Notes under the pieces: generated by a model | Seen by the model: the letters and a program-made list of their open reading frames with translations, nothing else | Databases searched by the model: none | What the model was told of the DNA's origin: nothing | DNA from: Candidatus Omnitrophota bacterium | GTDB taxonomy: Bacteria; Omnitrophota; Gorgyraeia; 1-14-0-20-64-10 | NCBI GenBank assembly: GCA_023248155.1 | Contig: JAHFFE010000006.1 | Span: 46,523-89,155, forward strand | Length of the DNA: 42,633 bases | Reading direction: 5' to 3' | Shown: piece after piece, positions 20,124 through 28,152 of the stretch | Position numbering within the stretch: the first letter of the stretch is position 1 | Layout: each line of letters opens with the position of its first letter | Position numbers and translations under genes: made by a program

Positions 20124-20633
20124 ATGAAACGAATCTCCCTTTTTCTCGCGGTTATTTTTTGCGCGACACTGGCATCGGCGGCGTTTGCTGATGATGTCAA
20201 ACCGATGAAAATCGGAGTCGTTGATTTAACGCGTGTTTTTAAGGAATACAAGAAAACGCAAGTGATGGAGTCTCAGCTGGAAACTCTTTCCAAGTCCAAG
20301 CAAGTTGAGCGCGAGAAGCTCGTATCGGAGATCAAAGATCTCAAGGATGAGCTGGCGCTGATGAGCGAGGAAGCCCGCAATCAGAAGCGCGAGGCGTTTG
20401 AAGAGAAGCTCAAAGGATTAAGCCAGTTTGACCAAGAGACCAAAGAAAAACTGGTCTCGCAGCGCGAGCAGGCGCTGGATGGTCTTCTGAAGGAGATTGA
20501 AGCGGCGGTATCGGCCTATTCCAAAAAGAACGCGTATGATCTGATCCTAAGCGACCGCGCGATTTTATACCGAATCGACAGCGCCGATATCAGCACCGAT
20601 GTTATTGCCATTTTGAACCAGAAATCCTCATGA
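20124..20633 (+). CDS. OmpH/Skp-family periplasmic chaperone
   Basis: Signal peptide then KIGVVDLTRVFKEYKKTQVME and coiled coil; downstream of bamA. Confidence 0.9.
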   Translation: MKRISLFLAVIFCATLASAAFADDVKPMKIGVVDLTRVFKEYKKTQVMESQLETLSKSKQVEREKLVSEIKDLKDELALMSEEARNQKREAFEEKLKGLSQFDQETKEKLVSQREQALDGLLKEIEAAVSAYSKKNAYDLILSDRAILYRIDSADISTDVIAILNQKSS

Positions 20634-21712
20634 AAAAAACGGCATTACGGCATTCCGGCGGCGGGTTGAACGGGGACTGCACGAAAACGCTGGCAGAACT
20701 GGCCGCGCTGGTCGGCGGAAAAGTGGTTGGAAACGCCGCGCTGCGCATCAGCGGCATCTCCGGGATCCGCGAAGCCGGCCCCGGTCAGTTGACCTTTGTA
20801 GCCAATCATAAATATCTGCCGTTGCTGGAATCGACGCGCGCATCGGCGGCCGTTATTTCGCAGGATGTGAAGAAGGCACCGATCCCAATCATCCGAACCG
20901 AAAATCCGTCGCTGGCTTTCGCGAAGATCGCCTCGGCGCTGAATTTGGTGGAAGATAACCATCCGGAAGGGATCAGTCCAAAAGCGCAAATCGCCAAGGG
21001 CGCCAAGCTGGGCAAGGGCGTCTCGGTTCAGGCGTTTGCTGTTATCGAAGCGTGCGCCGTCATTGGCGACCGCACCGTAATTTATCCCGGCTGTTATGTG
21101 GGCCGTTCCGCACGGATCGGCAACGACTGTGTTTTGTATTCCAATGTATCTGTTCGTGAACGGGTCGAGATCGGGCATCGCGTGATCATTCACTCGGGAA
21201 CCGTGATCGGTTCCGACGGGTTCGGGTTTGCGATGGTCGGCGGCGTGCACCATAAAATTCCGCAGATCGGCACCGTTTCTATTGAAGACGATGTGGAGAT
21301 CGGCGCCAACGCCGCCATTGACCGCGCCCGGTTCGGTAAAACGGTCATCGGCAAGGGAACCAAAATTGATAATCTGGTTCAGATTGCGCATAATGTGGTG
21401 GTCGGTCCCAACTCTATTTTAGTCGCCCAGGCCGGCGTTTCCGGTTCAACAACACTGGGCAGTCATGTGGTGCTGGCCGGACAGGCCGGTGTGGTGGGAC
21501 ATATTTCGATCGGCGATGGCGCGATGATCGGCGCGCAGGCCGGTGTGACGAAAGATATTCAGGCCGGCGTGCAGGCATGGGGAACTCCCGCGAAACCGCT
21601 CGATCAGGCCAAGCGGACCAACGCCGCTTTGCAGCGGCTTCCCGAATTGCACAAGAAATTATCCGTTCTTCAACGAAAAATCGAAGCGCTGGAGAAGCGA
21701 AAACAGCGGTAG
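20630..21712 (+). CDS. lpxD: UDP-3-O-acylglucosamine N-acyltransferase
   Basis: LpxD N-domain (GQLTFVANHKYLPLL), hexapeptide repeats, DGFGFA..HHKIPQIG. Confidence 0.94.
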   Translation: MKKTALRHSGGGLNGDCTKTLAELAALVGGKVVGNAALRISGISGIREAGPGQLTFVANHKYLPLLESTRASAAVISQDVKKAPIPIIRTENPSLAFAKIASALNLVEDNHPEGISPKAQIAKGAKLGKGVSVQAFAVIEACAVIGDRTVIYPGCYVGRSARIGNDCVLYSNVSVRERVEIGHRVIIHSGTVIGSDGFGFAMVGGVHHKIPQIGTVSIEDDVEIGANAAIDRARFGKTVIGKGTKIDNLVQIAHNVVVGPNSILVAQAGVSGSTTLGSHVVLAGQAGVVGHISIGDGAMIGAQAGVTKDIQAGVQAWGTPAKPLDQAKRTNAALQRLPELHKKLSVLQRKIEALEKRKQR

Positions 21713-21713
21713 A

Positions 21714-21781
21714 TGTCATGCTGAGAGGGTAGTTCCTCAGCATCTTGAAAGATTCCGAGCAGGGACGATCTCGGAATGACA
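21714..21781. repeat. Dispersed palindromic repeat copy 2 (two hairpins)
   Basis: ATGCTGAG-n10-CTCAGCAT then ATTCCGAG-cagggacgat-CTCGGAAT, flanked by TGTCA/TGACA. Confidence 0.8.
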
Positions 21782-21797
21782 GGCATGGAGGAGTTCG

Positions 21798-23162
21798 GTG
21801 GCAGAAGCGCATTTGGAAGAAGTTCAGGTAGCGGTCCGGCAGCGAACGATTCGCGCGCCCGCCCGCGTCGAGGGTCTCGGTCTTCATACCGGCGCGCAGG
21901 TTCGCATTGAATTCAAGCCGGCTCCTCCCGACAGCGGAATTTCCTTCGTGCGGACCGACTTGGCCGGAACACCGCCTGTTCTGGCTTCCGTTCAGAATGT
22001 GCTCGATTCTTCCCGCCGCGCCCGCCGTACCTCGGTCGGACAGGGTCCCGTTGAAGTTCATACGGTTGAGCATTTGATGGCCAGTTGTTTCGGCGCCGGG
22101 ATTGACAACCTGCTCGTGGAAATCAGCGGCGAAGAAGTTCCCGGTCTCGACGGCTCCGCCTATCCGTTTCTGGAAATTTTCCGGCGCGTCGGTTTGCAGG
22201 AACAACCGGTTTCCAAACGGGCCATTCCGATCCGTGAAGTCGTATGGATTGAAGAAGGCTCCTCTGCCATCGCCGTCTTTCCGTCGGATTCATTCAAAAT
22301 TTCCTACACGCTGAGTTATCCGATTCCCGGAATGTCGGCGCAATTTTTTACCAGTGAAATAACGCCGGACTGTTTTGAAAAGCAAGTCGCTCCGGCGCGC
22401 ACTTTTTGTCTGGCGCAGGAAGCCGAGCAGTTGCGCAAAGTAGGGCTGGGCAAGGGCGCCAATTACGAGAACACTGTGGTGGTCGATGCCTCCGGCCGCG
22501 TGATCAATAATACGCTGCGATATGCCGATGAATGCGTGCGCCACAAAGTGCTCGACCTGATCGGCGACCTGTATCTGCTGGGCCGCCCGATCGTGGGCCA
22601 TGTGGTGGCGATCCGGTCCGGTCATGCGATGAACATCAAATTGATCCAGCGGCTGCGGCAGGTGATCGAGCGCGCCCGGGAGAGCGGCATTCAGGCGCAG
22701 CAGGTTCTTCCCGAAGCAAAGGCGATGGATATTGAAACGATCCAGCGAATTTTGCCGCATCGCTATCCATTCCTGTTGCTGGATCGCGTGATCGAATTGG
22801 TTCCGGACAAGCGGGCCGTCGGCATTAAAAATGTGACGGTCAACGAACCGTTTTTTCAGGGCCATTTTCCGAAGCGCCCCGTGATGCCCGGTGTTTTGAT
22901 GGTGGAGGCGCTCGCGCAGTTATCCGGCATCCTTTTGTTGAACAAGCCGGAAAACCTGGGAAAATATACCTATTTTGTAGCGCTCGACAATGTCCGCTTC
23001 CGCCGGACCGTGTTGCCGGGCGACACGCTTTATTTGGAAACGGAAGTGCTGCGGATTCGCGCCAAGACCGGGCAGATGCGCGCCCGCGCATTGGTTGAGG
23101 GCAAGGTGGCTGTCGAGGCCGATCTGATGTTCGCGCTGTTGGATGGAGACGACCGGCTGTAA
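21798..23162 (+). CDS. lpxC/fabZ: Bifunctional LpxC-FabZ fusion (UDP-3-O-acyl-GlcNAc deacetylase / hydroxyacyl-ACP dehydratase)
   Basis: LpxC motifs HTVEHLMAS, DGSAYPFLE, HKVLDLIGDLYLLG; FabZ motif ILPHRYPFLLLDRV...FFQGHFPKRPVMPGVLMVEALAQ. Confidence 0.93.
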   Translation: MAEAHLEEVQVAVRQRTIRAPARVEGLGLHTGAQVRIEFKPAPPDSGISFVRTDLAGTPPVLASVQNVLDSSRRARRTSVGQGPVEVHTVEHLMASCFGAGIDNLLVEISGEEVPGLDGSAYPFLEIFRRVGLQEQPVSKRAIPIREVVWIEEGSSAIAVFPSDSFKISYTLSYPIPGMSAQFFTSEITPDCFEKQVAPARTFCLAQEAEQLRKVGLGKGANYENTVVVDASGRVINNTLRYADECVRHKVLDLIGDLYLLGRPIVGHVVAIRSGHAMNIKLIQRLRQVIERARESGIQAQQVLPEAKAMDIETIQRILPHRYPFLLLDRVIELVPDKRAVGIKNVTVNEPFFQGHFPKRPVMPGVLMVEALAQLSGILLLNKPENLGKYTYFVALDNVRFRRTVLPGDTLYLETEVLRIRAKTGQMRARALVEGKVAVEADLMFALLDGDDRL

Positions 23163-23200
23163 AACCGGCGCAGTTTTTCAAACAAGCAATAACATCGCGC

Positions 23201-23219
23201 AGCCGGCAAAAAGCCGGCT
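23201..23219. other. Intergenic hairpin between lpxC/fabZ and lpxI
   Basis: AGCCGGC-AAAAA-GCCGGCT stem-loop. Confidence 0.6.
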
Positions 23220-23237
23220 GTTGCGCTTAGGAGAACG

Positions 23238-24041
23238 ATGCGTTTATTGGGAATCATCGCAGGCAACCGCTCATTTCCGCTGCATGTGGCCCGCGCCGCG
23301 AAAGCGCAGGGCTATTCGGTGGTTGCCGTCGGGTTGAAAGAAGAGACCGATCCGCTTCTTGAAAAGGAAGTGGACCGGATGCATTGGGTCTCTTTTTCTG
23401 AGATCGGATCGATTCCTGGATTATTGAAAGAGGCCGGCGTCCGCGAGGTTGTGCTGGCCGGACAGATCCGTCCCGAACGGCTGTTGGGTAAAGAACTCCG
23501 TTTGGATGGGATTGCTGCCGGATTATTGCGCGCTGTTCCGGACCGTTCCGGTACGACGGCGATGCAGATGGCCGTCCGTTATCTGGAGTCCAAAAAATTC
23601 CGAGTACTGCATTCCGGTATTTTTTTGAAAGAATGGATTCCGGCCCGCGGTTGCCTGACGAAACTTGATTTTACGCCGGAACAAAAAGCTGACGCGTTAT
23701 TCGGATTCACCGTGGCACGCCAAATGGCGCGCTGGAAAATCGGACAGACCGTGGTGGTGCGGCATAAGGCGGTTGCGGCGGTTGAAGCGATGGAGGGGAC
23801 CGATGAAACGATCCGCCGCGCCGGTCAGCGCGTCGGTCCGGGTTGTCTGGCCGTTAAGGCCTGTGAGCCGGGACATGATATGCGTTTTGATATTCCGGTG
23901 ATCGGCCCGGATACGATTCGCGCGCTTTCTGAATCGGCCGCGGTGGGCATTGCGGTCCAGGCGGGAAAAGTTCTTTTGTTCGAACGCGAGCAGGTGATTC
24001 AGGAAGCCGACCGGCTCGGTTTGCGGGTCGTGGCGTTATGA
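23238..24041 (+). CDS. lpxI: UDP-2,3-diacylglucosamine pyrophosphatase LpxI
   Basis: LGIIAGNRSFPLHVARAAKAQGY, VVLAGQIRPE, KACEPGHDMRFDIPVIGPDTI. Confidence 0.9.
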   Translation: MRLLGIIAGNRSFPLHVARAAKAQGYSVVAVGLKEETDPLLEKEVDRMHWVSFSEIGSIPGLLKEAGVREVVLAGQIRPERLLGKELRLDGIAAGLLRAVPDRSGTTAMQMAVRYLESKKFRVLHSGIFLKEWIPARGCLTKLDFTPEQKADALFGFTVARQMARWKIGQTVVVRHKAVAAVEAMEGTDETIRRAGQRVGPGCLAVKACEPGHDMRFDIPVIGPDTIRALSESAAVGIAVQAGKVLLFEREQVIQEADRLGLRVVAL

Positions 24042-25723
24042 ATCATTCTGTGAATATTGCGCTGGCCCAATTAAATCTGACGGTCGGCGCTCTGAATGCC
24101 AATGGCGATAAAATTGTTGATTGGCTCGGTCGCGCGAAGCGGCAGGGTGCATCGCTGGTTTTGTTTCCGGAATTGACGATCACCGGATATCCTCCCGAAG
24201 ATCTGTTGTTCAATCCATCATTCATCCGAGATAACCGGACGGTTTTGCGGCATGTGGCTGCCGCTGCTCGAGGGATCGCCGCGTTGGTCGGTTTTGTCGA
24301 TCGCGACAAAGATGGGGCTTTATATAACGCGGCGGCTGTGTTGGCGCAGGGGCGTGTGTTGACTGTCTACCGCAAGATGAAACTTCCCAATTACGGCGTG
24401 TTTGATGAGCGGCGCTATTTTTCGACCGGTTCCGATTCGTTGTTGCTGCGTTTTGGCCGGACCGGGCCTATCGCCGGTCTTTCAATTTGTGAAGATATCT
24501 GGGTAGAGGATGGCCCATTTCTTGCCGAGGCGAAATCGGGCGCATCACTGCTTTTGAATTTGTCGGCCTCACCGTTTCATGCCGGCAAGTGGAAAGTCCG
24601 CGAACAGCTGCTGGTGCGGCGCGCTCGGGCTACAAAAACCAGCATTGCCTACGTTAATCTGGTCGGGGGACAGGATGAGCTGGTGTTTGACGGCGGAAGC
24701 ATGGTTGCCGATTCTTCCGGTATTCGTTACCGGGCGCCGCAATTTGAAGAATCGTTGTCGGTCCATTCGTTTCCGGCCAAAGCCGCCGGCGATCACGCGG
24801 CAGCTGTTTTTGTTCCGGTTCCTGTCTCTGCGCGGAAAATTTCAAAGGCCCGTTCGACCCCGCGTCTTTCTGCCGACCGGGAAATTTTTCAGGCGCTCGT
24901 GCTCGGATTGAAAGATTATGCGGTCAAGAACGGGTTTGAAAAAGTTGTTTTTGGAATGAGCGGCGGAATTGATTCGGCGCTGACGGCGGCGCTGGCCGTG
25001 GCCGCGCTGGGGAAAGAAAATGTCACGGCGGTTTCGATGCCGTCGCGTTATTCGTCCGACGAAACGCGTTCCGACGCCCGGGCTGTTTCAAAGGCGTTGG
25101 GCATTCGTTTTCTGGAAATTCCGATCGAGCCGGCTTTCGCGGCTACGCTGCAGATGCTTTATCGTGCCCTGGGAAAGCCGCTGGAAGGTTTGCCGGCAGA
25201 AAATCTGCAGGCGCGCATTCGCGGCCTTCTGTTAATGGCGCTTTCGAATAAAAACGGCTGGCTGGTATTGACGACCGGCAATAAGTCGGAACTCTCGACC
25301 GGCTATTGCACGCTGTATGGCGACATGGTCGGCGGATTTGCGCCGATCAAGGATCTGCCGAAAAAGATGGTTTATCAATTGTGCGGCACGGCCAACCGGT
25401 TTTTCAAAAAGTCGGTTATTCCGCGTTCAGTCTTCGTGCGGGCGCCAACGGCTGAGTTGCGTTTCAATCAGACCGATCAGGATACGCTGCCGCCGTATGA
25501 TTTGCTGGATCAGGTGGTGCGATTGTATGTGGAAGGGCGCGTTCCGTTGTCGGAATTGAAAAAGAAAATGCCATCCTCCAAAATTAATCCGGAGCGTCTC
25601 GTCCGAATGATTAACTTAAACGAATACAAGCGGCGGCAGGCGGCCGTTGGTGTTAAAATAACGCCTTTGGCTTTTGGCCGGGACCGGCGGATGCCGATTA
25701 CGAACGGGTATCGGGAGAAATGA
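24038..25723 (+). CDS. nadE: Glutamine-dependent NAD+ synthetase
   Basis: N-terminal nitrilase-like domain (FPELTITGYPPEDLL), C-terminal FGMSGGIDSALTAALA, TTGNKSELSTGYCTLYGDMVGGF. Confidence 0.94.
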   Translation: MNHSVNIALAQLNLTVGALNANGDKIVDWLGRAKRQGASLVLFPELTITGYPPEDLLFNPSFIRDNRTVLRHVAAAARGIAALVGFVDRDKDGALYNAAAVLAQGRVLTVYRKMKLPNYGVFDERRYFSTGSDSLLLRFGRTGPIAGLSICEDIWVEDGPFLAEAKSGASLLLNLSASPFHAGKWKVREQLLVRRARATKTSIAYVNLVGGQDELVFDGGSMVADSSGIRYRAPQFEESLSVHSFPAKAAGDHAAAVFVPVPVSARKISKARSTPRLSADREIFQALVLGLKDYAVKNGFEKVVFGMSGGIDSALTAALAVAALGKENVTAVSMPSRYSSDETRSDARAVSKALGIRFLEIPIEPAFAATLQMLYRALGKPLEGLPAENLQARIRGLLLMALSNKNGWLVLTTGNKSELSTGYCTLYGDMVGGFAPIKDLPKKMVYQLCGTANRFFKKSVIPRSVFVRAPTAELRFNQTDQDTLPPYDLLDQVVRLYVEGRVPLSELKKKMPSSKINPERLVRMINLNEYKRRQAAVGVKITPLAFGRDRRMPITNGYREK

Positions 25724-26400
25724 TCGAGTCAATTTTACTTGTCGGCGAACTGTCCGCCGACTTAAAACGGTTGAAAGCTCATCTGCTGAAGCAGGGATTC
25801 CGTGTTTTTTGCGCCGAGCTGGACGGGCTGGATGATTTGCAGTCGGGCAAACAGCGGTTTATGGCCTGCGCTTGGGATGCCGCCGGTGTTGTCCGTTTAG
25901 CCGATGGCTTGAACCGCCTGCGTTCAGAATCGGCTGTTAAAGAACTTCCGCTGATGGTGCTTATTAAGGAAGGCCAGATTAAGGATTTTCTGTCGCAGAA
26001 GGGAATTGATGATTTTGTGTTTGTGCCGGCTTCTGCCGAAGCGATCGAAGCGCGGCTCCGGTTTCTGCTGGGCCGCCTTAATCATCCGATGCCGGGCGAT
26101 GGAGCACGGATCGGCGCTCTTGAGATCAATATGGACCGTTACGAAATCCGGCTGGAAGGGGAGCCGCTGGAGTTAACTTACAAAGAATTTGAACTATTCC
26201 GGTTCCTCGCGACGCATCCGGGCCGGGTATTCAGCCGTGATCAGCTGTTAAACCAGGTCTGGGGCTATAACTTTATCGGCGGCACGCGCACCGTCGATGT
26301 CCATGTTCGCCGCCTGCGGTCCAAGCTGGGACCCAAATATGCCGCGCTCGTCGATACGATCCGCAACGTCGGCTACCGCTTCAATGAAAACCTCCGCTAG
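25720..26400 (+). CDS. OmpR/PhoB-family winged-helix regulator with degenerate receiver; GlnR-like orphan regulator
   Basis: Trans_reg_C helix: [53 protein letters not shown]; receiver begins [10 protein letters not shown] (no DD pocket). Confidence 0.85.
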   Translation: [226 protein letters not shown]

Positions 26401-26414
26401 CTGATTTTAAAAGA

Positions 26415-26720
26415 CAACCTGTGTTTCGAGTCGGTCCGGGTATGGGGACCGTGGACACTCTAGGAATCGACTACCGATTCCGTCGCTCTGTCTCCGGCCT
26501 TGCCGAATAATAATTCGTTTCGGCCTCCGCCAAGGTCCACTTGCCCCATATCCCGATCCTCCTCTTGAATACGCAGGCGCTTCGGGTGACGCGGGCGGGA
26601 GAGGCCTCTGCCGCCACGCGCGCAGCGAAGCGAGCACGGACGGCGGAGAGTGTCCCCGAGCGGCAGGACCCGAAGCGACAGAGATGTATGGTGGCCCGAG
26701 CTGACTCGAAACACAAGTTG
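26415..26720. repeat. Inverted-repeat-bounded structured intergenic element
   Basis: Ends CAACCTGTGTTTCGAGTC (26415-26432) and GACTCGAAACACAAGTTG (26703-26720), 17/18 complementary; several internal stems. Confidence 0.7.
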
Positions 26721-26742
26721 CCTGACGGAAGGGCTTCCATTC

Positions 26743-26804
26743 CGTAATATCGATTTAACATAACAGTTATTTTCCTGTAACGCTTCTTTTCTATCCTGTT
26801 ACGC
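26743..26804 (+). promoter_or_regulatory. Candidate OmpR/GlnR-type operator upstream of porin-amt-PII operon
   Basis: GTAAT(26744)-n6-TTAAC-n6-GTTAT-n6-GTAAC(26777), plus GTTAC at 26798. Confidence 0.6.
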
Positions 26805-26867
26805 ATTCGTAAGTAGTTCGTCTTGTTTCATATCGTCAACCCAACGCTGAAATGAAAGGATCAACTC

Positions 26868-28115
26868 ATGTTGTTTGTCACTCCCCGATTGCTTCAAAGA
26901 ATGGCGGTTCTTGTTCTATCTGTTTTTGCATTTGCGCAGCAGGCTTCAGCTGCTGAGGTGAACGGAGTTTGGACGGAAGCCTCTACCAAGGACCTGGGTG
27001 AGTGGTCCGGCGTTAAAGAACTTGAAAAGATTAAAGTGCGTGGCTGGTTGGAGTCGGTATTCGTGCATAATTTTAACGAGCCTTCTCGCACCACGGTCAA
27101 TGCGAACCAGGGTTCCTCCATCGTGAAGGTCAATAACGATACGATTGAAGGACGCGTTTTCGACACCAACAGCGACGCGGTCCGCATCAGTTTGGCCGAA
27201 GTCGAATTCGAGAAAGTTCCAACGCTGGGCGAGTGGGGTGGGTTGGGTTTCAAGGCCGATGTGGAAGTCGGCGATGATCCGCAGATCATTTACGACACCA
27301 TCATCGGCGGTCTCGGCAAAAGTTTGAATTCCAACGATAAATGGCTTCAGCACGCGACGGTCGGCTGGGTGGCGCCCATCGGCAAAGGGCTTCGCCTCGA
27401 TGCCGGCAAGATGGTGACGCATATCGGCGGTGAGACGATTGAGGGAATCAAGAACAACAACCTCTCGCATGGTCTGTTGTTCACCTATGCCATTCCGTTC
27501 CAGCAGACCGGTGTCCGCCTGGATTACGTCTGGTCCGACAAGTTTGTGACCGATTTCTATGTACTGCGCGGCTGGAATGTCACAACGCGTGATAATAACA
27601 GCGGCGTGACGGTGGGGCCGTCGTTTGGATGGCTGCCGACCTCGTGGTTCAATTTTTACCTGAACTATCTGGCAGGTCCGGAACAGCGCAACAATGAATC
27701 AAATTACCGGCATTTAGTCGATTGGCAAGCGTTGTTCAATACACCGATTCCGAAACTGAATCTGATATTGTTCGGCGATATTGCGTTTGAAGAAGAAGCG
27801 GTGGCCGGGCGGAATGCGGCCTGGAACGGCATTGGTGGTGTGGCACGCTACAAGCTGACCGATGATCTGGAACCGGCGCTGCGGCTTGAGTATTTCAACG
27901 ACCGGGACGGTTTCGCCACCGGCGTTGATCAGAAGATGGTGGAAATCACGCTTTCGTTAAATTATAAGATCGCGTTGAAGAAAGGTTTCAGCCTGCTGAT
28001 TCGCCCCGAGTATCGATACGATAAATCCTCGGAAGGGTTTTTTACGAAAGAGACCACATTCCGCTCTGAGAAGGATCAGCACACGGTCGGCATCGGCACC
28101 TATCTTTATTTCTAA
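26868..28115 (+). CDS. Putative outer-membrane beta-barrel porin (BBP2/OmpL-like)
   Basis: Signal peptide, barrel-like alternating pattern, ends in F (GIGTYLYF); precedes amt. Confidence 0.75.
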   Translation: MLFVTPRLLQRMAVLVLSVFAFAQQASAAEVNGVWTEASTKDLGEWSGVKELEKIKVRGWLESVFVHNFNEPSRTTVNANQGSSIVKVNNDTIEGRVFDTNSDAVRISLAEVEFEKVPTLGEWGGLGFKADVEVGDDPQIIYDTIIGGLGKSLNSNDKWLQHATVGWVAPIGKGLRLDAGKMVTHIGGETIEGIKNNNLSHGLLFTYAIPFQQTGVRLDYVWSDKFVTDFYVLRGWNVTTRDNNSGVTVGPSFGWLPTSWFNFYLNYLAGPEQRNNESNYRHLVDWQALFNTPIPKLNLILFGDIAFEEEAVAGRNAAWNGIGGVARYKLTDDLEPALRLEYFNDRDGFATGVDQKMVEITLSLNYKIALKKGFSLLIRPEYRYDKSSEGFFTKETTFRSEKDQHTVGIGTYLYF

Positions 28116-28152
28116 TTGAATAGAAGAAAAGATTAACAACGGAGGGTTTGTG

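Noticed and set aside
18842-20251. 469-aa ORF on the minus strand
   Set aside because: Lies antisense to bamA, which has clear homology; low-complexity shadow ORF from high-GC codon bias.
26407-26806. Overlapping small ORFs (76-111 aa) on both strands of the intergenic region
   Set aside because: They fall in the inverted-repeat structured element, are Arg-rich, and lack credible domains or ribosome-binding context.
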